Source: Campylobacter sputorum (GTDB lineage: Bacteria; Campylobacterota; Campylobacteria; Campylobacterales; Campylobacteraceae). From it: a stretch of 64,000 nt of DNA. Position numbers and translations under genes: made by a program. The DNA lies in the NCBI RefSeq assembly GCF_002220775.1, contig NZ_CP019685.1, forward strand, positions 186,001-250,000. Reading direction: 5' to 3'. The notes under the pieces were generated by a model. That model made no database searches. It had not been told where the DNA came from and saw only the letters and a list, made by a program, of their open reading frames with translations. Position 1 is the stretch's first letter; every line of letters begins with the position of its first letter. Positions 8,340 to 17,866 of the stretch are shown one piece after another.

Positions 8340-9275
8340 ATGAAAAAAGCGTTGATGTTTTTGCTATTTGGTGCCAGTTTTTTGCTTGCAAAACCTATAG
8401 TAACTGCAAGTATATTGCCAACTAAATACTTTGTAGAACAAATTGCAGGTAATACTATAGATGTAAATGTTATGGTAGGAAAAGGTGCAGATCCGCACAC
8501 TTATGAACCAAAACCAGCACAGATGAAAAATCTTGAAAAAAGCACTTTGTATTTTGCAGTAGGCATTGATTTTGAGCATACTTGGCTTGATAGATTTAAA
8601 AAATCTTATCCAAATTTGATTATAGTAAATACTTCTGATGGTATAGAAAAAATTCAAATGGCGTCTCACGGACATGAACATCATGATCACGAAGCACATC
8701 ATGATGAAAAGCATGAAGACCATGACCACGAAGCAGATCATAAGCATGACGATCACGAAGCACATGAAGAACACCATCACCATCATCACGATGGATTAGA
8801 TCCGCATATATGGCTTGACCCTATTCTTGTAAAAACTCAAGCTAAAACCATAGCAGATGCTCTTATTAAAGCTTTTCCTGAAAACAAAGATTTGTATAGC
8901 AAAAATTTAGATAAATTTATTGCAAATCTTGATAATTTGGATAAATTTATAGAAAACGAACTAAAAAATGTTAAAAATAGATCTTTTATAGTCTATCATC
9001 CATCTTGGGGATATTTTGCAAAAAGATATAATTTAGTGCAAATTCCTATAGAGATTGAGGGAAAAGAGCCAAAAATAGCTGATTTAAAAGAGCTTATAAA
9101 AGAAGTTAAAGAAGAAAATATCAAAGTTATATTTGTTGCACCGCAGTTTTCTAAAAAATCTGCAAATTTAATAGCAAAAGAGACAAACGCTAGTGTAGTT
9201 GAGATAGATCAACTTCCACAAAATTGGGAAGAGAGTATGAAACAAACAGCTATAGTATTTGCTAAAAGTTTATGA
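8340..9275 (+). CDS. znuA: Zinc ABC transporter periplasmic binding protein ZnuA
   Basis: A 311-residue periplasmic zinc-binding protein (cluster A-I, TroA-like fold) that delivers Zn2+ to ZnuBC. It has a Sec signal peptide (about 17 residues, to LLAKP). The zinc ligands expected for the family are visible: the 'GADPHTYEPKP' His near residue 57, 'GLDPHIWLDP' after the loop, and the 'YHPSWGYFAKRY' His. Between about residues 107 and 151 lies an unusually long His/Asp/Glu-rich loop, including a run of six histidines, typical of ZnuA rather than of manganese binders. The ribosome site is AAGGAGA. It overlaps the next gene by 4 bases and leads a four-gene operon. Confidence 0.95.
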   Translation: MKKALMFLLFGASFLLAKPIVTASILPTKYFVEQIAGNTIDVNVMVGKGADPHTYEPKPAQMKNLEKSTLYFAVGIDFEHTWLDRFKKSYPNLIIVNTSDGIEKIQMASHGHEHHDHEAHHDEKHEDHDHEADHKHDDHEAHEEHHHHHHDGLDPHIWLDPILVKTQAKTIADALIKAFPENKDLYSKNLDKFIANLDNLDKFIENELKNVKNRSFIVYHPSWGYFAKRYNLVQIPIEIEGKEPKIADLKELIKEVKEENIKVIFVAPQFSKKSANLIAKETNASVVEIDQLPQNWEESMKQTAIVFAKSL

Positions 9276-10720
9276 TAAAAAAGTTTTTTTACACCCTTTT
9301 GTTACTAAATGTTTTTAATATTAGTGCATTTGGGTGTGCTCTTTGTGCTCTTTACACCCCAACTGCTCATATAGAAGTTAAGTTTAAAACTAAAAAAGAT
9401 ATCATAGAAAATTTAGAACTTATTTGGACTTTTTCTGAAAATTTTTCTGATCTTACTAAATACGATTATGACATAAATTCGGATTTAAAACTAGATAAAA
9501 AAGAGTTAAAAGAGATAGAAAACGCTCTTATAAAATATCTAAAACCTTTAAATTATCTTACTCATTTATCGTTTTATGATGAAGGGCAAAAAAGCTCTGA
9601 GCTTAAATTTAAAGAGGTTAGTCATAAGGTTTATTATGAAGGTAATAGACTTAAGTTTAATCTAATTTTAAATATAAATTTAGATATAAAATTTAGTAGA
9701 GTTTTGGTATTAAATATCCATGATAAAATGGGATATTTTAATTTTAAAATTTCGCATTTAGATTCATTTGAGCTTTATGATAATGTATTTTTAGTAGATA
9801 ATGTAAATTTAAATACTGTGTATTATGAGATGACTTCACAAAAAAAAGCCATTATCCATGCCCAAAAACCAACTCTTAACTCACTGTTAGATAAAAGTGC
9901 TAATAAATATCATGAAATCGATAAGATTGATATGCAAAAAATAAGTGAATTAAATAAAATTAGTATTAGTTTTTTAGATGATTTAAAAGATTTATTGAAG
10001 CAAAATAAAGAGCATTTTTCGATTTTTACTATGAGTGCTATTTTACTTTTTTCTTTTATATATGGTTTTTTCCATGCTGCTGGACCAGGACATGGCAAAA
10101 TGCTAACAAGCGCTTATTTTACTGCAAATGGCGGTAGTCATATAAAAGCACTAAATTTCTCTTTAAAAGTAGGTTTTTTGCATGTTGTTGGAGCATTTTT
10201 ACTTGTGTTTCTTATGTTTTTTATCTTATCTAAATTTAGTATGATTTATACAAAAAATATATCTTCTATAACTACTAAAATTTCTGCTATAATGATAATT
10301 TGTATTGCGGTTTATATGCTTTATAAAAAATTAAAGAGTTTAAAAAAACAAAAGCCAAAATTCAAATGGCATCAAAAAGGTTGTGGTTGTATGGCTTGCA
10401 AATCTTTACAAATGCAGCCAAAAACATATTCAGAGTGGCTTGTAGCTGCTTGTGCGGCACTTGTTCCTTGTCCTGGGACTGTGCTTGTTTTTATACTTGC
10501 CTTTGAACTAGGAAGCTATTTTGTGGCTATTGCAAGTGCTGTTTTTATGGCACTTGGAATGAGTAGTGTAATATTTATCTCTGCTATTTTTGGTTCTGGG
10601 GTAAATGCGTTTGCTAAATTTAAAAATTTAAAAATTTATGCTGAGCTTTTGGCAATTTTTATCATGTTATTTTTTGGAGTTTTTATGCTGTATATTTCAA
10701 ATAAGATAAGTGTATTGTGA
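9272..10720 (+). CDS. DUF1007–NicO/RcnA fusion, putative metal transporter within the znu operon
   Basis: A 482-residue protein with two parts. Residues 1–220 are a signal-bearing extracytoplasmic DUF1007-type domain. It begins GCALCALYTPTAHIEV and has an EF-hand-like loop DYDINSDLKLDKKEL near residues 67–82. Residues 255–482 are a six-helix NicO/RcnA-type transporter with the signature 'FFHAAGPGHGKMLTSAYF'. The cytoplasmic loop between its membrane blocks contains WHQKGCGCMACK, a Cys/His cluster that could bind metal. NicO proteins move Ni2+ or Co2+, usually outward. Here the gene lies between znuA and znuC with 4-base overlaps on both sides, which suggests a zinc-linked role. The transport direction and metal are unproven. 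Confidence 0.8.
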   Translation: MIKKFFYTLLLLNVFNISAFGCALCALYTPTAHIEVKFKTKKDIIENLELIWTFSENFSDLTKYDYDINSDLKLDKKELKEIENALIKYLKPLNYLTHLSFYDEGQKSSELKFKEVSHKVYYEGNRLKFNLILNINLDIKFSRVLVLNIHDKMGYFNFKISHLDSFELYDNVFLVDNVNLNTVYYEMTSQKKAIIHAQKPTLNSLLDKSANKYHEIDKIDMQKISELNKISISFLDDLKDLLKQNKEHFSIFTMSAILLFSFIYGFFHAAGPGHGKMLTSAYFTANGGSHIKALNFSLKVGFLHVVGAFLLVFLMFFILSKFSMIYTKNISSITTKISAIMIICIAVYMLYKKLKSLKKQKPKFKWHQKGCGCMACKSLQMQPKTYSEWLVAACAALVPCPGTVLVFILAFELGSYFVAIASAVFMALGMSSVIFISAIFGSGVNAFAKFKNLKIYAELLAIFIMLFFGVFMLYISNKISVL

Positions 10721-11490
10721 TGAATGACATTAGGATAGAAAATTTAAGTTTTTCTTATGATGAGCAAATAGTATTGCAAGATATAAACCTAACATATGAT
10801 ATAAAAGATTTTTTAGTAATTATTGGTCCAAATGGCGGTGGCAAAACAACTCTTTTAAAACTAATGCTTGGACTTTTAAAACCTAGTATGGGAGAAATCA
10901 GAATTTTTGATAAATTTCCAAAAGATATAACAAAAGATATCGGATATGTACCTCAAACTTTTCTTATGAATTTAAATTTTCCAATGCGTGTTATAGATGT
11001 CGTATTGATGGGTGTTATAGATAAAAAAATATTTGGATTTTATACAAAAGAACAAAAAAATCTTGCTATAAAAGCACTTGAAAAAGTATCTATGGATAAG
11101 TTTAGTTTTACTAAGATAGGCGATTTGAGTGTTGGGCAAAGGCAAAGAGTTTATATAGCAAGAGCTCTTTGTGCGAAAGCTAAAATTTTAATGCTAGATG
11201 AACCAACTGCTAGTATAGATACAAAAGGACAAACGGATATTTATGAGCTTTTAAAAGACATAAACTCAAATGGAATTGGTGTGATTTTAATAAGCCATGA
11301 TTTAAATTTAGCCCTTTCTTATGCTTCACAAGTTGCTTATGTGAGTAAAAATTTATATCTTCATGATATACCTTTAGAATTTTCTAAACAAGAGCTTATA
11401 TCACATTTAACTAAAAATCATCAGCATTTTTGCGATGTTGAGTTGGCTTTAAATAGTTGCGGTTGTGATTTTCATACAAAAGAGGGATAA
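10717..11490 (+). CDS. znuC: Zinc ABC transporter ATP-binding protein ZnuC
   Basis: A 257-residue ABC ATPase that powers the ZnuB permease. Walker A is GPNGGGKTT near residue 39, the Q-loop is in 'GYVPQTF', the signature is LSVGQRQR near residue 142, Walker B is ILMLDEPTA, and the switch His is in 'LISHDLNLAL'. The C-terminal 30 residues are rich in potential ligands (NHQHFCD, then SCGCDFH), a tail common in zinc-type ATPases and possibly a metal sensor. The gene overlaps its upstream neighbour by 4 bases and shares one base with znuB. Confidence 0.93.
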   Translation: MMNDIRIENLSFSYDEQIVLQDINLTYDIKDFLVIIGPNGGGKTTLLKLMLGLLKPSMGEIRIFDKFPKDITKDIGYVPQTFLMNLNFPMRVIDVVLMGVIDKKIFGFYTKEQKNLAIKALEKVSMDKFSFTKIGDLSVGQRQRVYIARALCAKAKILMLDEPTASIDTKGQTDIYELLKDINSNGIGVILISHDLNLALSYASQVAYVSKNLYLHDIPLEFSKQELISHLTKNHQHFCDVELALNSCGCDFHTKEG

Positions 11491-12290
11491 TGGTAGAAAT
11501 TTTAAATATGAGCTTTGTTCAAAACGCCATTATGGCTGGACTTTTAGTAAGCATTGCGTGTGGGATAATAGGCTCTTTGATTGTTGTAAATAATATGTCT
11601 TTTATAGCAGGTGGAATTGCACATGGGGCATATGGTGGCATAGGACTTGCATTTTTTTTCTCTCTTGAACCGCTTTTGGGAGCCGGGTTTTTTTCTTTAT
11701 TATTAGCCATAATCATAGCTACAATTACCCTAAAAGATAGTGGCAAAATAGACTCAGTCATAGGTGCCATATGGGCATTTGGTATGGCTATTGGTATCAT
11801 TTTTATAGATTTAACTCCAGGATATAATACTGATTTAATGAGTTACCTTTTTGGTTCTATTTTGGCAGTTAGCAACTATGATCTTGTTTTTATTGGTGTT
11901 ATAAATTTGGTTTGTATAGCTCTTGTTTGTCTGTTTTATAGGCAATTTGGTGCTATAAGTTTTGATAGAGAATTTGCAAAATTAAGAGGCGTTAATGTAA
12001 ATGTATTTTATTATTTGCTTATTTGCATGATAGCATTATGTATAGTTGCAACTATAAGAGTTGTTGGGCTTATACTCATAATCGCCCTTCTTACTATTCC
12101 GCCTTTTATCGCTCAAAATTTTGCAAAAAGGCTTGGAGATATGATGCTTATATCTTCTGTTTTATCGGCTATTTTTTGTATAATTGGATTATTTTTTAGT
12201 TTTAAATACAATCTTACAAGCGGAGCTAGTATCATAATTGTAGCATCAATTTGTTTTTTTACTTTTTCTCTTAAGAAGGTAAAGAGTTAA
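11490..12290 (+). CDS. znuB: Zinc ABC transporter permease ZnuB
   Basis: A 266-residue inner-membrane permease of the ABC-3 family, with about eight transmembrane helices and the family stretches 'NNMSFIAGGIAHGAYGGIGL' and 'VVGLILIIALLTIPPFIAQN'. The second includes the coupling helix that contacts ZnuC. Its ATG shares a base with the znuC stop. It is the last gene of the operon: a hairpin with a T-tract overlaps its stop codon. Confidence 0.93.
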   Translation: MVEILNMSFVQNAIMAGLLVSIACGIIGSLIVVNNMSFIAGGIAHGAYGGIGLAFFFSLEPLLGAGFFSLLLAIIIATITLKDSGKIDSVIGAIWAFGMAIGIIFIDLTPGYNTDLMSYLFGSILAVSNYDLVFIGVINLVCIALVCLFYRQFGAISFDREFAKLRGVNVNVFYYLLICMIALCIVATIRVVGLILIIALLTIPPFIAQNFAKRLGDMMLISSVLSAIFCIIGLFFSFKYNLTSGASIIIVASICFFTFSLKKVKS

Positions 12291-12310
12291 AATCTTTACC
12301 ATTTTTTTAT
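12278..12310 (+). terminator. Intrinsic terminator of the znu operon
   Basis: Stem GGTAAAGA (12278–12285) pairs with TCTTTACC (12293–12300) over a 7-base loop and is followed by ATTTTTTTAT. The stem includes the last codons and stop of znuB. The convergent bamA stop lies just beyond. Confidence 0.8.
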
Positions 12311-12311
12311 A

Positions 12312-14540
12312 CTAAAATCTACTTCCAATCATAAATTCAAATGTATTTGTATCATCTCCTGCTTTATCATTGAGAGGTTTTGTAAATATAAGCTGAAGCG
12401 GACCAATGGGTGTATTCCATTCTATACCAGCACCTGTGCTATATCTTTTGATTTGATCGATATTGTTACCCTCACCTATCATACCATAATCAAAAAATAC
12501 CAAACCTCTCATTTTGATTCTATCTATTAAAGGAAAACTTAATTCTACAGAGTTATTAAATGATATTTCGCCACCTATTTCATCTCCATAAATATTTTTA
12601 GGAGATACACTTCTTGAATCAAATCCTCTAATTGACCTCATACCTCCTAGATATATTCTTTCGTTAATCGGCAAGTAACCATTATCCCAAGCTTTTTGAA
12701 ACTCAGATTTGTATCTTAGGATTAAATCATATCCGATATAATCTGCTAACCCTTGATAAATATTAAATTTGGTTCTATTTTTAAAAAATTCAGAATCTCC
12801 GCCAGCTCCTGCCACTTCAAGAGAAGTAGAAGCTATGATTCCGTTTCTTGGCAAATAGTAATCATCTGTGTTATCAAAAGATATAGATGGTATAAATGCA
12901 CTTTTTAAATTTTTACCTGTTTTATAGCCAGTTCTTATAAGGGAATCACTTAGTTTTTTAATGTCGCTTTGCTCTATAACATAAGCCAAAGATACATTTG
13001 TATATCTTCCTAGTTGTCTTCCTATAGAAGTTGTAAATCCATATGCATCTTCTTCGTATGTATCCCAATCGTAGTTATTAGCATATACCATGCCGCTTAG
13101 GCTATATCTTGAATCAAATAGTCTTGGATTTGTTAAACCTATCCTTCCACTTAGCTCATCATCACTTTTATCTATACCTATAACACCTTTTAATCCTGTT
13201 CCAAACACATTCGTATCAGATAAACTTGCACTTAATAGCAAGCCATCACTACTTCCATATCCGATACCGCCGGTAATTGATCCAGTAGGTGCCTCTTTTA
13301 CATCTACAAGCAAATCTACTTGATTGTCATTTACTCTCTCTTCTTTTATTTGAGCTTCATCAAAATAACTCGTTCTTTTTAGTGCATTCCTAGAATCAAA
13401 CATATCTTGTCTATTGTATAAATTTCCTTCTGTTAGATAAAGCTCTCTTCTTATAACTTTATCTGCTGTTTTTTCATTTCCAGCGATATGAACATTTCTT
13501 ATATAAACTTGATTTCCAGGTATAACTTTATAATGTATAGCAACTGTGTGATTATCTTGATTTTTATCTGTTTGTGGTATAACTCTTACATATGCATATC
13601 CTTTGTTTGCGACGGCATCTTCTATTTTTTTAGTATCAAATCTTAATTTTTGAGAATTCATCGTGTCGCCAACTTCAAGCTTAAAATTATCTTTTATTTC
13701 ATCTGCATCTACGCCCACAAAATCCGGGATTTCTAAAGTAATATCTGAAATTTTATATCTTTCACCCTCTGTTATATAGTATGTAAGTTCTGCTGTGTAG
13801 TTATCCATAAATGCATTAAAATATGGCGTTGAAACTGTTGCATCTAGGTAGCCTTTTTTAAAATATTCATCTAGTATTTTTGCAGGATCATTTGCAAGTT
13901 CAAAAATTTTAGCACCACCATCATTAAATCCCCACATCCAGCCTAATATCTCTTTTTGTTTATTTGCAACAGCTGGCTCTATATCTGAATAATCAAGTTC
14001 TTTTGCGCCAACCAAATTTACATTTTGGATGATTATTTTTTCTCCTCTATTTACTTTCATGGTTACATGAAGACCGCTAGATCCTTCTGCTATTGGCTTT
14101 GTATCTACTACTACAACGGTATCAAAAAAACCTTTTACTTCATAAAATTGTCTGATTCTCTCTTTTGCTTTTTCCATACCAAATGTGTCATAAATTTGAC
14201 CTTGTTTGATTCCTATGAGAGATTCTATAGTTTTTTTATCGTTTGTAACAACACCTTCTATGTCTAGTTTGGCAATACTTGGTCTTTCTTTTACGATAAA
14301 AGTTATATGACCATCTTTATTGTCAATATAAATATCATTGAAATAATTTTGCTCAAATAATTTTTTAATAGCCCTATCTGATTTTTGCGGAGTTAGTTCT
14401 TCACCTATACCAAGACCTGCTATTTGAGTTGCAACTGTAGGCGATAGTTGAACCAAACCTTCAAAATTTATAGATTTTATTTCTACACCATAAACACAAC
14501 TATAAGTTGTTAATAAAGCTAAAATAACTTGTTTTTTCAT
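12312..14540 (-). CDS. bamA: Outer-membrane protein assembly factor BamA (Omp85)
   Basis: A 742-residue essential outer-membrane insertase. It has a Sec signal peptide (about 18 residues, to VYG), five POTRA repeats (about residues 20–420, each with an 'I..I.I.GN' start such as 'RNVHIAGNEKTADKVIRREL'), and a C-terminal 16-strand barrel. The barrel carries the family motif 'RIYLGGMRSIRGFD' (the VRGF/Y lid-lock element) and ends in an aromatic residue (GSRF). Length is normal. The start has AGG 9 bases upstream, and the gene faces tyrA head to head. In C. jejuni the same gene sits next to tyrA (from memory). Confidence 0.95.
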   Translation of the reverse strand: MKKQVILALLTTYSCVYGVEIKSINFEGLVQLSPTVATQIAGLGIGEELTPQKSDRAIKKLFEQNYFNDIYIDNKDGHITFIVKERPSIAKLDIEGVVTNDKKTIESLIGIKQGQIYDTFGMEKAKERIRQFYEVKGFFDTVVVVDTKPIAEGSSGLHVTMKVNRGEKIIIQNVNLVGAKELDYSDIEPAVANKQKEILGWMWGFNDGGAKIFELANDPAKILDEYFKKGYLDATVSTPYFNAFMDNYTAELTYYITEGERYKISDITLEIPDFVGVDADEIKDNFKLEVGDTMNSQKLRFDTKKIEDAVANKGYAYVRVIPQTDKNQDNHTVAIHYKVIPGNQVYIRNVHIAGNEKTADKVIRRELYLTEGNLYNRQDMFDSRNALKRTSYFDEAQIKEERVNDNQVDLLVDVKEAPTGSITGGIGYGSSDGLLLSASLSDTNVFGTGLKGVIGIDKSDDELSGRIGLTNPRLFDSRYSLSGMVYANNYDWDTYEEDAYGFTTSIGRQLGRYTNVSLAYVIEQSDIKKLSDSLIRTGYKTGKNLKSAFIPSISFDNTDDYYLPRNGIIASTSLEVAGAGGDSEFFKNRTKFNIYQGLADYIGYDLILRYKSEFQKAWDNGYLPINERIYLGGMRSIRGFDSRSVSPKNIYGDEIGGEISFNNSVELSFPLIDRIKMRGLVFFDYGMIGEGNNIDQIKRYSTGAGIEWNTPIGPLQLIFTKPLNDKAGDDTNTFEFMIGSRF

Positions 14541-14575
14541 TAAATTTTACCTAAAATACTAGTATTAAAAAGTGA

Positions 14576-14581
14576 TATAAT
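14576..14581 (+). promoter_or_regulatory. Promoter (-10) for the tyrA operon
   Basis: TATAAT in the context AGTGATATAATACC, about 41 bases before the tyrA ATG, preceded by an A/T-rich run. It lies in the 82-base gap between the divergent bamA and tyrA genes. Confidence 0.55.
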
Positions 14582-14622
14582 ACCATAATAATTTTGTTTT
14601 TTTATTAATTTTAAGGAAAAGT

Positions 14623-15453
14623 ATGAGAGTAGGAATTGTTGGACTTGGATTAATAGGTGGTTCTATGGGGTTGTGTTTGAAAAAAACTAAAATAGTTTCA
14701 AGCATTGTTGGATATGACATAAATAAGCAAAATGAAGAAGATGCTTTAAATTTAGGTTTAGTTGGCTCCATTATGGATATAGAGGATATGAAAAAAAAAT
14801 GCGATATCATTTTTTTAGCCGTTCCTGTAGAGGCTATCATAAAAATAACCCAGAGTTTTGGTGACATAGATGAAAATTTAACAATTGTAGAGCTTGGAAG
14901 CACAAAAGTTGAAATTTTATCAAATGTTCCAAGAGCTATCAGAAAAAATTTTGTTGCAGCTCATCCAATGTCAGGAACAGAATTTTCTGGACCAATGGCT
15001 GCAAAAGATGATTTATTTAAAGATGCTGTGATGGTTCTTTGTGATATGGAGCAAAACTCTGAAATTCATAGAAGAAGAATAGTTGAAATTGCTTCACATA
15101 TCGGTATGAAAATAGTTTTTATGAGTGCAACTGAACATGACCATCACGCAGCAATTATATCTCACATAACTCATGTTATAAGTTTTTCTTTGGCAAATAG
15201 TGTTATGAAAGAAGAAGATATCAAACACATTTTAGCTCTAAGAGGTGGTAGCTTTAGCGATATGATAAGAACAGCAAAAAGCTCTCCTGAAATGTGGAGT
15301 GATATATTTAAACAAAATAGCGAAAATATACTTTTTGCTATTAATATGTTTAGAAAAGAGCTTGACATATGTGAAAATTTAATTAAACACAAAAAATGGG
15401 ATGAGCTTAGAAATTGGATGAGCGAGGCTAGAAAAATAAGGGAAATTCTTTAA
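14623..15453 (+). CDS. tyrA: Prephenate dehydrogenase
   Basis: Oxidatively decarboxylates prephenate to 4-hydroxyphenylpyruvate for tyrosine synthesis. The NAD-binding Rossmann motif GLGLIGGS is at residues 6–13. The prephenate-site segment 'FVAAHPMSGTEFSGP' lies near residues 109–123, with the catalytic-type His in 'HDHHAAIISHITHVISF'. At 276 residues it is a monofunctional TyrA without chorismate mutase or ACT domain. The ribosome site AAGGAAAA is well placed. It heads a co-directional series that continues into the M23 peptidase and lpxC. Confidence 0.92.
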   Translation: MRVGIVGLGLIGGSMGLCLKKTKIVSSIVGYDINKQNEEDALNLGLVGSIMDIEDMKKKCDIIFLAVPVEAIIKITQSFGDIDENLTIVELGSTKVEILSNVPRAIRKNFVAAHPMSGTEFSGPMAAKDDLFKDAVMVLCDMEQNSEIHRRRIVEIASHIGMKIVFMSATEHDHHAAIISHITHVISFSLANSVMKEEDIKHILALRGGSFSDMIRTAKSSPEMWSDIFKQNSENILFAINMFRKELDICENLIKHKKWDELRNWMSEARKIREIL

Positions 15454-15530
15454 ATTTAAATTATAAATTTACAAAAAATTTATAGAAATTTAGTTAAAAT
15501 CAAGACTTAATATATTTTTAAAGGTTTTTA

Positions 15531-16907
15531 ATGGCAAGAAACGGTAGAAGTTTTGGCGGTATAATATTTCTTATAATTTTTGTTATAGTTGGAATTGGTT
15601 GTGTTTATCTTCTCAAAACTCCTATGTTTGAAAGAAATTCACCTGAGGTAAAGCTAGATAACAAGATTTATTGGAATTTGAAAAATCCACTTCCTATAGA
15701 AGTTAGCGATGATAGTGGTATTAAATTTATAAGAGTTAGTTTAAGTGATGGAACAAAAAGCGTTACTATTGCAAATGAAACTTTTGAAATTCCTCAAAAA
15801 AATGCAAAACTTGATATTGTATTTCCTAAAACAGGATTTTTTGCTTCTAAAAATGAATATACATTAGTTGTTGAAGCCGTTGATAAAAGCTATTGGAAAC
15901 TAACAGGCAATAGCACTATAAAAAAAGCAACCGTTAGCGTTGATACAAAAAGACCAGAAATTTATGTTATCAATCAATCATATTCTATAGCAAAAGGTGG
16001 TGCAGCAACTGTAGTATTTAGGGCAAATGATGAACAACTAAAAAGAGTTTATATACAGACTAATTATGGAAAAGAATTTATAGCAACGCCTTTTTATAAA
16101 GAAGGGTATTATGCTGCTTTAGTTGCTTGGCCAGTAAGTGAGCAAAACTTTAGTGCTGATGTAGTAGCTGAGGATTATGCCGGAAATATAAGCAAGGCAA
16201 GGATTAGATATTTTTTAAAAAATAGAGTTTATAAAGAATCATCAATAGAGCTTAAAGATAATTTTTTAGATGGTAAAATAGAAGATCTTGCAAATATATA
16301 CGCACAAGATCCTTCTTCTCTTTCTAGGCTTGAGAAATTTAAATTTGTAAATGAGACACTTAGGATAGGTAATGAGGATAAAATAAGAGAAATAACTTCA
16401 AAGGTTCCAGATGGAATGTTGGAAAATTTTGATATATCTCCATTTTTTCCTTTAAACAATGGAATGGCTGTAGCTAGTTTCGGTGATCATAGATTTTACT
16501 ATTATGGTGATAAAAAAAACACAATTAGCGAATCTTGGCATATGGGAATAGATTTTGCTAGCGTGGCACAAGCACAGATAACATCAAATAATCCAAGTCA
16601 AGTTGTTTTTGCAAATGAAAATGGGATATATGGATTAAATTTGATTTTATACCATGGTTTTGGTCTATATAGTTTATATGGACACTGCTCAAGTATCAAT
16701 GTATCACTAGGGGATGTTTTTATAAAAAAACAAAATATTGCAAATACTGGAATTACTGGTCTTGCACTTGGGGACCATCTTCATTTTGGTATGATTGTTC
16801 AAGGAATAGAAGTAAGACCTGAAGAGTGGATGGATAAAAAATGGATGAAAGAAAATGTTTATGATATTTTAAATAGTGCTAAAAAAGCTATGGTAGATAA
16901 AAAATAA
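15531..16907 (+). CDS. M23-family (LytM) peptidoglycan peptidase, membrane-anchored
   Basis: A 458-residue protein with one N-terminal signal-anchor helix (about residues 10–28), a long mainly beta extracytoplasmic region with two Ig-like stretches, and a C-terminal LytM domain. Zinc-site motifs are visible: HMGIDFA near residue 337 (the HxxxD pair) and HLHFG near residue 420 (HxH). The intervening 'GLYSLYGHCSSI' His completes the site, so the enzyme should be active. The family cleaves peptide cross-links and often sets helical cell shape in Campylobacter and Helicobacter. The position between tyrA and lpxC matches the C. jejuni M23 protein at that locus (from memory). Confidence 0.88.
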   Translation: MARNGRSFGGIIFLIIFVIVGIGCVYLLKTPMFERNSPEVKLDNKIYWNLKNPLPIEVSDDSGIKFIRVSLSDGTKSVTIANETFEIPQKNAKLDIVFPKTGFFASKNEYTLVVEAVDKSYWKLTGNSTIKKATVSVDTKRPEIYVINQSYSIAKGGAATVVFRANDEQLKRVYIQTNYGKEFIATPFYKEGYYAALVAWPVSEQNFSADVVAEDYAGNISKARIRYFLKNRVYKESSIELKDNFLDGKIEDLANIYAQDPSSLSRLEKFKFVNETLRIGNEDKIREITSKVPDGMLENFDISPFFPLNNGMAVASFGDHRFYYYGDKKNTISESWHMGIDFASVAQAQITSNNPSQVVFANENGIYGLNLILYHGFGLYSLYGHCSSINVSLGDVFIKKQNIANTGITGLALGDHLHFGMIVQGIEVRPEEWMDKKWMKENVYDILNSAKKAMVDKK

Positions 16908-16940
16908 TCTGATTTATTAGTAGATATTAAGGATATAGTT

Positions 16941-17825
16941 TTGAATCAAATTACAATAGGAAAAAGGATAGAGGGTGTTGGTATAGGCTTACATAAAGGT
17001 GAGCCTATAAAATTAATCTTAGAACCTCTTGAATCAGACATGGGTGTTGTATTTTATAGAAGTGATTTAGGTATTAGTTTTAAAGCTGAACCAAAAAATG
17101 TTATAAATACACAAATGGCAACTGTCCTTGGTTCAAAAGATGGTTATGTTTCAACTATAGAACATTTAATGAGTGCAATTAGTGCTTATGGGATAGACAA
17201 TATTAGAGTTGTTTTAGATGCAAACGAAGTTCCTGTAATGGATGGCAGTGCTATGGCATTTTGTATGCTTTTAGATGAGGCTGGGATTAGAAAGCTTGAT
17301 AAAAAGAAGAAAATTTTATCCATAAAAAAGCCAGTTGAAGTTAGAATGGGTAATAAATTTGTAAAAATAGAACCATCTAAAGATTTTAAATTTGATTATA
17401 CGATTAAATTTGATAATCCTGTTATAGGAACACAAAATTTCGTATTTGATTTTAGTAAAAAAAATTTTATAGAACAGATTGCAAAAGCTAGGACATTTGG
17501 ATTTTTAAAAGATGTTCAAATGCTAAGATCTAAAAATCTAGCACTTGGTGGAAGTTTAGATAATGCAGTAGTTATAGACGAAAATAGAATTTTAAACCCA
17601 GAAGGACTTAGGTTTGAAAATGAGTTTGTAAGGCATAAAATTTTAGATGCTATTGGTGATTTAGCTCTGCTTGGACTTCCAATGATTGGTAAATATACGG
17701 CTTATGCTGGAAGTCATGAATTAAACCATAAACTTACGCTAGATATATTAAGCAGTGAAGAAAATTATGAAATTTTAACACTAGATGGCGAGAAATCTGT
17801 AGAGTATGCAAAGGCTTTCGCATAA
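16941..17825 (+). CDS. lpxC: UDP-3-O-acyl-N-acetylglucosamine deacetylase LpxC
   Basis: Zinc amidase that commits UDP-3-O-acyl-GlcNAc to lipid A synthesis. The catalytic Glu and first zinc His are in STIEHLMSAI (E74, H75). The other ligands are in RHKILDAIGD (H232, D236), and the general-acid His is in AGSHELNH (H259). The 294-residue length is normal. The start is TTG, chosen because it follows AAGGATAT at the right distance and the protein begins in phase with the family N-terminus. The last bases overlap or abut the reading frame of the following tsaB-like gene. Confidence 0.95.
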   Translation: MNQITIGKRIEGVGIGLHKGEPIKLILEPLESDMGVVFYRSDLGISFKAEPKNVINTQMATVLGSKDGYVSTIEHLMSAISAYGIDNIRVVLDANEVPVMDGSAMAFCMLLDEAGIRKLDKKKKILSIKKPVEVRMGNKFVKIEPSKDFKFDYTIKFDNPVIGTQNFVFDFSKKNFIEQIAKARTFGFLKDVQMLRSKNLALGGSLDNAVVIDENRILNPEGLRFENEFVRHKILDAIGDLALLGLPMIGKYTAYAGSHELNHKLTLDILSSEENYEILTLDGEKSVEYAKAFA

Positions 17826-17866
17826 AAAAAGTTGAAATTTTAGTTATTTGCCTTTCATCACCTTTT

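Noticed and set aside
8364-8789. Long minus-strand ORF rich in Met/Val/Phe opposite znuA
   Set aside because: It mirrors the His/Asp/Glu repeat of znuA; no ribosome site, and the composition is that of an antisense shadow.
8645-8800. Short repeats (CATGA/CACGAAG) within znuA considered as a repeat array
   Set aside because: They encode the metal-binding His loop and are explained by protein composition.
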